From positions 310,001 through 374,000 of the forward strand of contig JAGYXB010000512.1 in NCBI GenBank assembly GCA_022495005.1: 64,000 nucleotides of DNA, read 5' to 3'. The notes beneath the pieces were generated by a model that searched no databases, had not been told where the DNA came from, and worked only from the letters and a program-made list of their open reading frames with translations. Both the position numbers and the translations under genes were made by a program. The DNA comes from Rhyacophila brunnea. Its lineage: Eukaryota; Arthropoda; Insecta; Trichoptera; Rhyacophilidae. This document shows positions 1-10,084 of this stretch, piece by piece (the stretch's first letter is position 1; each line of letters opens with the position of its first letter).

Positions 1-231
1 TTTGAGGCAAATTTGTTTAGGAACGATAATTTTGTTGTTAAACTTGTCTATTTGGTTTATGAGTGAATAAGTCAATGCAAGGACCACTAATTCATTCACT
101 GATTTAAAAAGACAAAGTGAAGGTATTCATAAATAATTGGAGCTTTGGATATCAAAATTACCACTTTTAAATGATTTCTGCGCCAGATATATTGAAGCAA
201 ACAAAAACCTGTTTAATGAGTTCTTGGTAAG
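1..231. other. Unassigned AT-rich flank
   Basis: No frame, TIR or tail is recognised here. It abuts the left remnant of the hAT-1 element that begins near 232, and it may be host DNA or an unrecognised older insertion. Confidence 0.4.
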
Positions 232-352
232 TTTGCTAATGCACTTTTCACATTATTTTATTATTAGTAAAAAAAGTCGCCTTCAGGGCTATTAAATATT
301 TTAAATATGTGGTTATGCATTGCAATTTGATGTGATACCTATATGATGATTG

Positions 353-1521
353 ACATTATCTTCTCTTCTTAGTCGTGCACTCATGGCTGAGGATCGTGAC
401 CACATTTAAATTTCACCATCCTTTGAGCGACCAAGACTTTCCATCCTTCTCGATCTTCCGCTTCTCTCGGGGCAGAATGGATGGTGCCCCCAGTCAGCTC
501 TTTCACTTGGTCGCTCCATCGCGCAGACACTCTTCCTCTGCTTCGCTTTCTTTGGAGGCTACCTAAAACTACCAGTCTTTCCAGGTTGTCCGGTCCGCGC
601 CTGACAATATGTTCAAAAAACTGCAGAATTCTTCTCAGACATATCGTCGAGAGCCGTTCCTTTATCTTCAGTCTCTGGATGATTGACTGGTTCGTCCTGT
701 GCTCCGTCCAAGAAATGCGAAGCATTCGACGCCAACACCACGTCTCAAAGACATCAATTGCTTTCCGTTCTCTTGCCTTTGGGGTCCACGACTCGACTCC
801 GTATAGTAATATCGAGAACACTAATGTTTGCATAAGCATCTTTTTTGTGGCAATCGAAATTCCCTGATCCTTCCATATAGTGGTAAGGCGTGTCATCGCA
901 TTTTTTGCAATCTGTGTGCGCCTTCTTATTTCCGCTTCGCATCCGCCCTTTCCAGTGATGGTCGATCCCAGATATACAAACTCGTCGACTGTTTCGAGGT
1001 TTTGGAGTGTACTTGGTGTTGGTGGAAGGTTGGCCCGATCAACAACCATTAACTTGGTCTTATTCCTATTAATAAGGAGGCCGTATTTGCGACTCTCTTC
1101 CTCTACCCGGTGTAGCAGCTCTGTGAGTTCTCTTTTATCAGCAGCAATACATGTGGTATCATCTGCACATCTTAAGTTGTTTATTTTCTGGCCACCAATT
1201 GTTAATCCGCCTAGGGCTCTTTGCATTATATGCCCTCCATATATATCGAATAACTGGAGAGATAAAACACATCCCTGACGAACTCCCTTCTCGGTTCGAA
1301 AACTCTCAGAAAACGCACTATTTACTCTTACCTTTGTGTGGCTATTGTTGTATAAGTTTTTGATAAGACAGGTAAGGTGTGATGGAAATCCCATTTCCAG
1401 AAGTACCTTCTACATACAGTATATAGCATACATCTTACGCAGTCGAATGCCTTTTGATAGCCAATAAAGCATAACATCATAGGGAAATTAAACTCTCGGG
1501 ATCTCAAAAGATTGATATTGT
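353..1521 (-). mobile_element. 5'-truncated RTE-type LINE nested in hAT-1
   Basis: This stretch interrupts hAT-1: the copy at 3452-4387 runs straight across the equivalent point. Its 3' end lies at low coordinate, near a stretch reading GAAGAGAAGATAATG on the minus strand, just after the stop of the reverse transcriptase frame. The 5' part of the LINE (endonuclease and first RT blocks) is missing, as usual for truncated retroposition. Confidence 0.8.
381..1394 (-). pseudogene. RTE-type reverse transcriptase, C-terminal part
   Basis: A 337-residue open frame gives the second half of a non-LTR reverse transcriptase plus the C-terminal domain. Visible motifs are MGFPSHL near the start, GVRQGCVLS (RT block 4) around residue 37, and a catalytic block reading LRCADDT where the family normally has YADD. 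The tyrosine is therefore replaced by cysteine. Further on are LLYGVESWT and a basic SRGRVSARWSDQV segment near the C-terminus, typical of RTE proteins resembling craniofacial development protein 2. Upstream, 1395-1475 still encodes GYQKAFDCV (RT block A) in another frame, so a frameshift separates the two. The first methionine is internal to the protein and not a true start. Dead copy; RTE class is a confident call from motifs, the exact clade is not. Confidence 0.85.
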
Positions 1522-1932
1522 ATTTAAACGATAACCCACGTGTATAATTTAGGAAACACTACATTAAAGCACCACACTGCCCTTAACCTCGGCGATATGT
1601 AGGTGGGCCCGCCAAAGATCTTGGCCCGGGGGCCCGCTTCAGAATGTGGGGTACATGATAGAATCCATTTGTCAACGAACGATGATGAATTTGGATTGAC
1701 ATTGTGTGATTGTGCTAATAAACAAGCACATTCATCGCATGGAAAACAAATGAACTTAAAAATGAATATAAAGTAGTAAACCTTGTTTTTTTATATGTTT
1801 TTTTTCATTCTTGTATTAGTACATTGTTGACTATTTAAAAAGATGTCTGTATTATTTAATGAAATAAAGTGGGGAGGCGCAAAGATTAGATTTTTTTAAA
1901 GGGAGGCGTAGTAACATAAAGTTTGGAAACCA

Positions 1933-2222
1933 CATAAATTAACATAGATACTTAACTAAATTAAAATTATCTAAATATATACATCATCAAAAAGAAATAT
2001 AGTGTACAAGTGCATACAATAAAAAAACTATAAAAACACTTTTGTATATCAATCGATTATGTATACACATATTATTAAAAATTAAACTTAGTGTAGAAGA
2101 ACTACAAAAGTAACCCATTAAATGAATAAACAACTACAGTATCAATGAAAGTTTTTTTTGGTAATTATAATACTCATTGACGGAATATCAATAATTTCTG
2201 TTCCAAATTTTACACGTTAAAC
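1933..2222. other. AT-rich spacer
   Basis: Low-complexity AT-rich DNA with no recognisable frame or repeat. Its last 8 bases (2215-2222, CGTTAAAC) are the left target duplication of the next element. Confidence 0.5.
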
Positions 2223-2461
2223 CATAGTTTCTTAACCGGTGGTCCGCGAAGATTTTTGGGTGGGTCGCAAAAATTTTCTGCAGTTCGAAAATAGTTACCT
2301 AGAAGCCCAACATTTGAAGTGGGGTCGTATTATATTTCGACAATTGTTTCAAAAATAGTGTAAATACAAATATGTATTATTTTATTCCAATGTTGATGGT
2401 CCGCAAAATATTTTTTTGATTTTTTTGTGGTCTGCGGATGTAAAAAGGTTAATAAACATTG
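2223..2461. mobile_element. Nonautonomous hAT MITE, 239 bp
   Basis: The left end begins CATAGTTTCTTAACC. The right end, read in reverse complement, begins CAATGTTTATTAACC. It is flanked by CGTTAAAC at 2215-2222 and CATTAAAC at 2462-2469, a 7/8 match, the 8-bp duplication size of hAT transposons. No coding capacity remains. Confidence 0.75.
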
Positions 2462-2469
2462 CATTAAAC

Positions 2470-3153
2470 TATCTCTTATTCATTGGGTCAAGAGCAAGGA
2501 ATAAGATCTTAATGACTTAAAATGCAAGCAGATAGTCTCAAGGATACAATATAAAAATGGCCAAAAACAATTCTAGTAAAGGAAGAACGATTCGAAACTG
2601 AAGAATACATAAATTTAACTCCTAGGAAACAGTAGCATCTGCTCCATTCCAATAATGCATGGTATTGTGAAGTGGAGACAAGAATCCAACCAACAAGATC
2701 TATATAAATTTGTGAAACCAGAAACTCAACTTTCCAACAAAATGGAGATGCTAGAAGAAGATTATAAAATTGATAATAATAAAAATATATAATTGAAATA
2801 ATTAATATAGAAACAAAAATACACTTGAATTCGACGTTGATAAACTAAATATTATAATCTGTGCGATAAATTTCACATCAAAACTCATACTATCAGATTA
2901 CCCTAAATGTGTAAAGACCATATTATGAACAGTGCGTTATTCCTGTTAGAATACATTAATTATTACAATGTATATCCGTTTTAAAGCGGACATAATACCT
3001 ATTAATACCTATTATATACAAAGCTATTACCTTTAGTAGAAAAAAAACTACTACTAGTAAATAAACATTGTTATGTTGAGTGTATTTAATAATTTGTATA
3101 ACTATATTATGTAAATAATTGGTACTGAATAAATTGAGTCTAAGACGATTCAG
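2470..3153. other. AT-rich spacer without genes
   Basis: No domain-bearing frame, tail or repeat is seen. The 73-codon minus-strand frame at 2956-3177 has low-complexity composition and no recognisable motif. Confidence 0.5.
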
Positions 3154-3451
3154 CACCGGGACAACTGGGCGCCACACTATCGAATGACATTCGAAAATAA
3201 ATAGACGTTCATGAATTATAGGTAAGTACCTACTTTTTTAAAGTATATTTTTAATACAATCTATATTTGAATTATTATTATTTAATATTTGTTGAGAATT
3301 TAAATATACACACGTAAATAATGATTTAATTTTATTTTTATATAAAGCGTTATGTTAAGAGCAAAATGAATTAAAACTACTAAATGGTAGATAGAAACTG
3401 ATTAAAATTCTTCGTCTGCTTTCTGTATAAAATCGTAACGAACGTCTAATT

Positions 3452-4387
3452 CAGTGGTTTCCAAACTTTATGTTACTACGCCTCCCTTTAAAAAAAAATC
3501 TAATCTTGACGCCTACCCTCCATTATTTCATTAAATAATACAGATACCTTTTTAAATAGCCAAAAATGTACCACTTAATACAACAAAGTAAAAAAACCTA
3601 ATTAAGTATAAAAATAAACAAGATTTTACTAAGTACTTGTATAAAGTATATTCATTTTTTAATTAATTTATTTTTCATACGATGGATGTGTTTGTTTCTT
3701 AGCACAAAGTGCTCTTTTTCTACTAAACGGGGTCGATATTTGAATTCCGTTGCAGCTAATTGAGAAAATCCCGTTTCGTATGATGTAAAATATGATGTTA
3801 CGAATGGTATAGCAGTATATACTTTACTTACAACTTGCATTGCTTTCCTTGACAAAGTGTTATATTATTTTTTCACTTCGATTCAATCAAAATTGAATTA
3901 GGGTATTTGTTTCAATGAATTATCGCATGATAATTTCTATCATTTTTTTCCTTTTTAATAGTAGTTAATCCAAATTCATCATCGTTCATTGACAAATGGA
4001 TTCTATCATGGGCGCCACATCCTGAAGCGGGCCCCCAGGCCAAACTCTTTGGAGGGCCCACCTACTTATCGCTGAGGTTAAGGGCAGTGTGGTGCTCTAT
4101 AGTGGTGTTTCCTAAATTATACACGGGAGTTATCATTTAAGTACCTACAGCAATCATCATATAGATATCACATCAAATTGCAATGCACAACTACATATTT
4201 AAAATATTTAATAGTCTTGAAACAAAGCAGCCCCGCAGGCGACTTTTTTATACTATTGGATTAAATTTGTGATGTCTGTTATGCCCGAGTTCCAGGCTCT
4301 TTATAAAATATGCATTTGCAAACTGTAAACCTGTGGCTCCATTAATTTGTGTTAAACTTTTCGCGCCTCCCAGTTTGGAAATCGCTG
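3452..4387 (-). mobile_element. hAT-2 transposon, internally deleted, 936 bp
   Basis: Left end CAGTGGTTTCCAAACT and right end (reverse complement) CAGCGATTTCCAAACT match at 14 of 16 positions. It is flanked by a perfect 8-bp duplication GTCTAATT at 3444-3451 and 4388-4395. The ends, duplication size and a C-terminal transposase exon all agree on hAT. The transposase reads on the minus strand and is almost entirely deleted. Confidence 0.9.
3652..3855 (-). pseudogene. hAT transposase C-terminal fragment
   Basis: This 67-residue frame carries PFVTSYFTSYETGFSQLAA followed by a KYRPRL segment. It corresponds to the hAT C-terminal dimerisation region as found in ZBED5/SCAND3/FAM200-like transposase relatives (pattern PF.T.Y..E.GFS.L...K...R.RL). 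It lies wholly inside hAT-2 with its coding end towards the CAGTGG terminus. The upstream transposase (BED finger, RNaseH-like core) is absent, so it cannot be active. The frame may open slightly upstream (LSRKAMQ), with the first M internal. Confidence 0.8.
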
Positions 4388-4432
4388 GTCTAATTATTTC
4401 ATTTGATAACGCAGCGCCCAATTGTCCTGGTG

Positions 4433-5297
4433 TCCAGTTGTCCCATTCCCAATAAATTTTCTTGCTTTTTCATATCTTAAAAAAAATATAGGTAATGCTC
4501 CAACTTAGAGAGGCTGTATGTGAGCGACCAGAAAGAGGTAGATAGAGAGCTTGTTGCAGAGATTCCTGGAGGAAGATTATGCAGTCTGCCATAGACCAGA
4601 ATTTATTTTAGTTCCAGTAGTAAAAATAGCATAATTCATAAGAAACTATTAAGGGGTTGTCTTACCAAATAAAGTGTCCTCAATGGATGAATGGTAAAAT
4701 ATACACTTAGATATGGGTCATGGATTTGAAACGCGCGTTTGAATCTATAAGATGAACAAAGAAGAAGAACCCTGTCTAGCTTATTATTAATTTATCATAT
4801 CCGTATATCGTTATTTAAAGAAAGCTGCATTTCGTGCTTTTTCGTTTTCGCTGCGTTTCGAACCCTGCAACCGTTACATACAACAACGACAAACGGCACT
4901 ACTGATTTGAGATATTATATAGCAGGGTTTGTGAACCATTTTACGTACACTTGCAAAAATTTCCCAAATATTATTTTTGACCGTCTGATGTTTCGCAGTT
5001 GCCGCAGTGCCGCAGCAGTTTTTCGAGTAGTTTGAGCAGGAAAAAAATAGTTACTTATAAGAATTCTATTAAAAAAGCTCAAAAATGTTAAGTAATTGAG
5101 TTCTTGAGTATTACTATAATACTTAATTAGTTAAGTTCTTTACGCACAACTTGATGCCAAAATTGCTCGGATCAGATGAGGCATCCTCTCCGCGACGGGG
5201 CTTGCCCAGCCGCCTGATGAGGTCAGTGCTATAATATTATTATGTGTGACACATATAACCTAAAGACAGATATATACAATTTAAATTAATCATTACT
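4433..5297. other. Spacer, no feature recognised
   Basis: Moderately AT-rich DNA. A short GC-richer patch at about 5160-5225 has no recognisable coding frame. The last bases (5284-5295) form the left target duplication of the following SINE. Confidence 0.45.
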
Positions 5298-5535
5298 CCC
5301 ACGGTGGCCGCGCGGCTTAAGCGTTGGACTATAACGCCGTGGGTCCCAGTTCGAATCCTAGGTCTGGCAAGTACACATATTGTTTTTCAATTTGTGTGTC
5401 AGGGTATGGACTTAATAGGATGAGCAAGTGGCTGACATCCATTTCTCGTAAAAAGCAAAATCTGTCAATACAAACCTCTACTCTGTGGAGGCCCATATTA
5501 TGATCCTATTAGGATCGGACATGGTCGAAAGAAGC
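5298..5535 (+). mobile_element. SINE family A, copy A1
   Basis: A tRNA-derived head holds GGCCGCGCGGCTTAAGCG (box-A region) and GTTCGAATCC (box B). It is followed by a body shared with the other family members (GGTCTGGCAAGTACACATAT; GAGCAAGTGGCTGACATCCA; CAAACCTCTACTCTGTGGAG) and the 3' end TAGGATCGGACATGGTC. Imperfect 12-bp target duplications flank it (5284-5295 and 5536-5547, 10/12). This is the most complete plus-strand copy in the window. Confidence 0.85.
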
Positions 5536-5547
5536 AATTAATTATAA

Positions 5548-6524
5548 TGCTTATTCTTGAAGAGTATCTGGTTGTTATTTTTTATACAGTGCAATCTGTC
5601 ATGTACGTGTGAATTTCGTCATTTCCGTTTGCGCATCGATTGACAAATATCTCATTAAATTGTCAAAAAAATATTATTGTAAATTATTTTGTTTGCAAAT
5701 TAAGATAATAAATGATATGCACTTTATTTTTTTGTTATATTTACAATAAGCACTATTTAAAAATATACGTATTCTTGTTTTTTGTTTATTTATTCATCTG
5801 GCACACATATTTTTAAATAATTTGACTCAATTGTAGAGAAAGGTATACCATCCCAGGTTTAAAGAAAGACGCATATCCAGCAGAAGATTAAAGAAAGCTC
5901 CAAGTAATAAAAGTATTTATTGAACTAAAGCAATAATAGTATTGTAATTTAACTCTTTCTTTATAAATTGACCAAAACTCTCGGTTGCAAAACTGTGATA
6001 AGGGATACCAAAAAGGCTCCTCGTTTAAATGCCATAAGCAAATTCGGTAATCCTAAAGGGAAACAGATTATCTTTTAGGTCGGTCTTGGAGGCTTGACAA
6101 AGTGACTTCAGTACAAAGAAGCTCCCCGAACGAAGCCAGCAATCACCTTACGTGATAACTGATAATGATAACATAATGTTGCCCACCTACGAACGGATTA
6201 GATTATACCTCTGCTTATTTCAGTATTACATGATTTTATTTGAACCCCAATCATCGAAAAGTGAGCGATGTTGAAAATTAATTAAACAGAACTGTATTAC
6301 AATTATTAATAACGAATAACAATTTGGATATGTTCATTATTAACTGTAACAGTAAGGATCGCAAAGGATAGAGATTTCTACTGGATGGTCTAATCAGACG
6401 AAGGTCATCACCGGTATTCAGAATCTTTACAATCTTTCAAATCTAACAAATTCAATCTATCTAGCATATATCTCGCAATCATTATATAATCATTATATCT
6501 CGCAATAAATCTAGCAAATTACTT
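5548..6524. other. AT-rich spacer
   Basis: Nothing coding or repetitive could be assigned. 6470-6510 has short ATATCTCGCAAT duplications. Confidence 0.45.
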
Positions 6525-6853
6525 TCAAATTATTAATTTAAGACGTTCACAATATGACATTTAGAAACAAAGAAATATTATTGAAACAGTATTATATAAA
6601 AAAAGAAACAGATCAGTATTAAGTAATTAAACAGTAGAAAAGTGTAAATATAAATTAGGTACAAGAACCGAATCAGCTAAGCAGACCCTATTTTAAGAAT
6701 TTATAAAACAACTTCCACCTATACTCATCTTGACGTAGGTGGAATATATCAACATTCGAAGTGATTTGGTTGAACAGAGTTATTGCCCTCCTAATTGGCA
6801 TCACCAACGGCAGGCTAGTTCTGCTCATTGGGAAAATAAACAACTGATGCTCC
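6525..6853 (-). mobile_element. Jockey-like LINE 3' end fragment
   Basis: The minus strand matches the tails at 39181-39540 and 52351-53015. It shares the end of the ORF (CCAATTAGGAGGGCAATAAC region), the UTR stretch TTGTTTTATAAATTCTTAAA and the ending region near AATGTCATATTGTGAACGTC. It is truncated just upstream of the final codons of the ORF. No intact coding remains. Confidence 0.75.
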
Positions 6854-6857
6854 CGTC

Positions 6858-6896
6858 ACAAAATAAATAAATAAAGAAATAAATAAATAAATAAAT
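6858..6896. repeat. (AAAT)n simple repeat
   Basis: AAATAAATAAATAAAG and AAATAAATAAATAAAT units run for about 39 bp. It may be a tail of a lost retroelement or slippage at the LINE truncation point. Confidence 0.85.
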
Positions 6897-7356
6897 GGTT
6901 AGAAATAAAATATGCATTCTTATTATATTCTTCACAGCAGTGCTCCGCAACCGGTGTGCCGTGAGACGATGCTAGGTGTGCCGCGAAGCATTGCTTAAAA
7001 AAACACATTTTGTATATTATACAATACTTACTTAATAGCCAAATTTGCGAACATGGCTGGTAATAAATACATTTGAGCACCTGCATGAACTTAATAAAAC
7101 GATGCAAGGTCAGAATGAAAATATATTGACGTGATCTGATAAATTAGAAGGATTTAAGACAAGAATCTCTACAAATGTAGCAAAGGACCTACCAGACCAC
7201 CAATGAAAACAAGCAATTAATTTTGGAACCGTCTCAAAAACATTTAACTTTGCTTCAAAAGAAATTTCGTCATTACTTTCATACAATAAATACGACTGAG
7301 TTTGAAACCCTTTTGCAACCAATTCCAAAAATTCTATAGAAGCACTTTCCCTATAA

Positions 7357-7497
7357 ATTCGAGAAGAATTTGCTGAATTGAGAAACGACGGAACACTAAA
7401 ACTGAACTTCGCTGATGTTCCATTGGCTATTTTCTGGATTTCGGTTAATAACGAATATCCTCGGATTTCCGACAAAACTACTATACTAAGTAAGTAA
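7357..7497 (+). pseudogene. hAT transposase fragment (penultimate block)
   Basis: The plus-strand frame reads EEFAELRNDGTLKLNF, then LAIFWISVNNEYPRISDK, and stops at 7495-7497. The pattern L.ND.TLK..F....L..FW.S...EYP...K is the block just before the PF.T.Y..E.GFS dimerisation motif in ZBED5/SCAND3-like hAT proteins. That following motif is what remains in hAT-2 at 3652-3855. A stop lies directly upstream in frame, while the adjacent frame carries KFRHYFH, so the gene is broken by frameshifts. The longer minus-strand frame over 7110-7475 is an antisense shadow. Confidence 0.7.
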
Positions 7498-7644
7498 AGC
7501 TAAAAACTTTTACGTTCATTGAAAAAAGCTCAGGTATTATATTAATTAGTAATTTTATTGATAATACAAATACATGGAAATATGTACATTTGGTTCTCCG
7601 TCGTGTGTTATGCATATTTAATTATTTATCAAATAAGTATGTAA

Positions 7645-8000
7645 TGTAATTTTGGTGCATTTCCCCACAAGGTGGGAGGCTCTAACCTGGGGGCTCAAGC
7701 TCAGGGGGGGGGGCAGCGTGGTAGGTCAAGCAAATAAACGAGTTAAACACAACTTAAAGTTTGCTCCAATAACAAAAAAGTCGCCTGCGGCGCTATTTTA
7801 TTTCACTGGCATTAATTTTTTAACACGTACGATTGTGGGATACATATTATTATTATTGTGTCAATACTCGACAAATAATTAATAAATACAAAAAATCGTT
7901 AAACATAGAATCAATACGATTAATTTTACCTCGAACACCATTTGAAAAACGCTATTTTAAAGTATCACACTGTCTTTAACCTTAGCAATAGGTAGAGGGG
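7645..8000 (+). repeat. hAT-associated non-coding block
   Basis: Sequence with landmarks AAAAAGTCGCCTGCGGCGCT and CTTTAACCTTAGCAATAGGT is shared with 232-352/1522-1650 (hAT-1), 4020-4260 (hAT-2, reversed) and 25205-25600. In hAT-3 it follows the 7357-7497 exon. In hAT-2 it precedes the C-terminal exon. It therefore probably sits between coding blocks of the ancestral transposon. Confidence 0.6.
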
Positions 8001-8112
8001 GCGTGGCATTCTGGCGTTGGGTAAATTGTTTTACGTGTGGTGTGCCACAGAATTCTGGGAAGACCTTTAGTGTGTCGTGGGTGAGGAAAGGTTTCGGAGC
8101 ACTGCTTTACAG

Positions 8113-8777
8113 TACCACCTTCCAATAGAAGACAGAGGCTTATGAGTTGTGATTTCATTTCAAGGAGTAAAGTCGTAATTAATGTCAATTTATATAAGTA
8201 TTCAATAATAATATAATCTTTATACCAGTCATATTATGAACATTACAACATATTTAATAATTACAGATAAAAGATAAGGATAGTAGTTACATGATCCTTT
8301 TAGCCTAGACATTTTTAAAATGAAAGAGTCATATTTTTTTTAAATCTTTACGTTTCGTTAATTCATGACAGGTTAAAAGGCTTTTTATGTTTATTATTTA
8401 TTAATTCGTGACGGCAATCAGCCACCTACAAAACCGAAGGCGATGACTTGAACGCCGTCTCTTGGGATTCTTGTGCACTATTCAGTTGGCGATGCAAATG
8501 GCGCAAAATTACATATTTACAAATATTTTTAGATCAATTACTCACAAATACAATAATACATTGCATTACATGCCTTGGCGGTGCATTGTTGTGTCTGTAA
8601 CAGACCTAGTAATAAATAAACCCCTCATGCGGAAATAGTTTGAGTCTATACACATTGATTTAACTAAAATAATCGATATTTTTTGAAGATATGCTTCTTT
8701 TGGCGCGTTTGGGAAATCAGATCAGAGTGTATTTTTGGCGTGTGACATGTAACACATAATTTATTTTTTCACACGAA
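8113..8777. other. Spacer, nothing recognised
   Basis: Mixed AT-rich DNA with a somewhat GC-richer piece at 8405-8510. No coding or repeat evidence. Confidence 0.4.
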
Positions 8778-8855
8778 AAAAAACGCACTCGATTGGATTC
8801 GAACCACCGATTGTTCGGTTATCAGCCGACCGTGCTACCTTTACGGCACGGTATG
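8778..8855 (-). ncRNA. tRNA-like sequence, Ile(GAT)-like, degenerate
   Basis: On the minus strand there is an anticodon-like loop CTGATAA between GTCGG and CCGAA, then GGTGGTTCGAATCC as T-arm and box B, followed by a T-run (terminator-like on that strand). The acceptor ends do not pair and the D-arm is poor, so this is a tRNA pseudogene or SINE head rather than a working tRNA. The GAT anticodon is not normal for eukaryotic nuclear Ile tRNAs. Confidence 0.45.
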
Positions 8856-8859
8856 GTAC

Positions 8860-9770
8860 TGCAATCGTGACGATTATACAGTATAATATTATAGTTTAGA
8901 ATTGTTTCGTTGCCTAGGCAGCGAATTTATTATTGTAAACAAACGATTAAATGTCAGAGTGATAGTTGGTACTTTAAAAATAAAAACAACGAGAAACCAT
9001 TATTTAATTTAGTAATATAAGTTAAAGTGTATAGAAATAAACCAATGGCGTTCCAATAAGCGGTCCATTCTTGAGTGTGTAACTTAACAATATAATTAAG
9101 AGCTAGTCAAAGAATGTAGTTAATCACAAGTTCTGTTTTTTTTTGTTACGCCAAAGAAATATAACTTCTAACGCGCGTACACAAGTACACACGCCGATTT
9201 TTTTAATACTCATTTTTGTTTCACATTCTTTACTGAATGTCAGCCACCATCAGATTTTCAATTTGTCATCGCTGTCAAAAACACTTCACTGCAGTTGCAT
9301 TCATTTGTACCTATCACGGAAATTTAATGCAACAAATTGTGGGATCTTCTTTTGTTATATATACCGTTGATTTTTCGTCAAAAATGAGATGGAGAATGGT
9401 GTATTCATAATGTGGCCGAGGCATTGTAATTTTCTAGTGTTGGTGCTTAACAGACATCCTCAGATGTTTCCTAGTCGTTTAAAGACGTAATATTTGCTAT
9501 CATGTTGGTCCAAGAAATTATAAGTCTATAAATCTATTTCTTGGAGACATCAACTATTTGTAATATCTCCTGATTTATCGTCCATTCCTTCACGTTATAA
9601 ATAAAGATGTGTGAAAACATTTTCATACATTTACTCTTTTATTAACCGGTTAAGTGCCCAGAGCGTCTTTGGACGGCCTAATTACACCAATTCTTATGTT
9701 AATTACTATCAATTAACTAATTGCGGCATAGAAAGGATTAAAGATATTTCTCGTTTTGAGAAAGACACTG
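8860..9770. other. Spacer, no gene
   Basis: No recognisable frame. At 9652-9690 TTAACCGGTTAAGTGCCCAG resembles ends of piggyBac-like elements (TTAA target), but no partner end was found. Confidence 0.35.
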
Positions 9771-10048
9771 TTTAATGGTTACATGTAAATTGTACGTAAA
9801 ACATTTCACCATGGCACAGTTCGCCGTGCGCTTTCTATCGGAAAGAGATGACGGTCTATACTAAACGGTCTCTAATTTTTTATATTCAATATGAACATTA
9901 ATTCAATTTTCATAGCTGATTTTGGCAAAATTCATAAATTGAATAAAGAAAACCTGACCTAACCTAGCACATAATCCAATGTACCGGCTATTTTCAAAAT
10001 GTGTTTGCTGCTGGCTTCCTGTAAACGTGTAAAGTGTAAACCGACAAA
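9771..10048 (+). repeat. Interspersed repeat F, copy 1
   Basis: Aligns along its length with 31628-31880: GGTTACATGTAAATTG, CGCACAGTTCGCCGTG-like core, ATTCAATATGAACATTAA, GGCAAAATTCATAAATT, AACCTAAC and ACTGGCTTCCT-like ending. No coding. Class unknown. Confidence 0.7.
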
Positions 10049-10084
10049 CACCATGTTTTATTTAGACATGAGATTTATGTCAGT

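Larger units (their letters stand above)
232..1932 (+). mobile_element. hAT-1 remnant, split by an RTE insertion
   Basis: Two pieces, 232-352 and 1522-1932, align in order with the reverse complement of the better preserved hAT at 3452-4387. Shared landmarks are a GTCGCCT(T/G)C block, the run ATTGCAATTTGATGTGAT, the CACTGCCCTTAACCTC block, a GGCCCGCTTCAG block and the terminal GGGAGGCGTAGTAACATAAA. The right end stops at TTTGGAAACCAC, two bases short of the expected TIR end. The left TIR is not visible and the transposase region is deleted. The middle is occupied by an RTE LINE. Confidence 0.75.
3154..4432. mobile_element. Older TIR element hosting hAT-2
   Basis: 3154-3187 (CACCGGGACAACTGGGCGCC and onward) is the inverted match of about 4396-4432 (reverse complement begins CACCAGGACAATTGGGCGCT), roughly 26 of 34 positions. 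The two arms lie just outside the hAT insertion, so the hAT entered a pre-existing element only about 330 bp long. No target duplication of the outer element is clear. Confidence 0.55.
6938..8104 (+). mobile_element. hAT-3 transposon remnant, 1167 bp
   Basis: The left end is CAGTGCTCCGCAACC and the right end reversed is CAGTGCTCCGAAACC. It is flanked by CTTCACAG (6930-6937) and CTTTACAG (8105-8112), 7/8. Subterminal GTGTGCCG-type sequence occurs at both ends (GGTGTGCCGTGAG; TGGTGTGCCACAG). A degraded transposase exon lies at 7357-7497 on the plus strand. The segment from about 7645 to 8000 is homologous to the non-coding middle of hAT-1 and hAT-2. Confidence 0.85.

Noticed and set aside
481..867. 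128-codon plus frame
   Set aside because: Antisense shadow of the RTE reverse transcriptase at 381-1394.
7110..7475. 121-codon minus-strand frame in hAT-3
   Set aside because: The opposite strand encodes the recognisable transposase block (LRNDGTLKLNF, FWISVNNEYP), so this frame is its antisense shadow.
9652..9690. piggyBac-like end (TTAACCGGTTAAG)
   Set aside because: No matching inverse end with TTAA was found within several kb.
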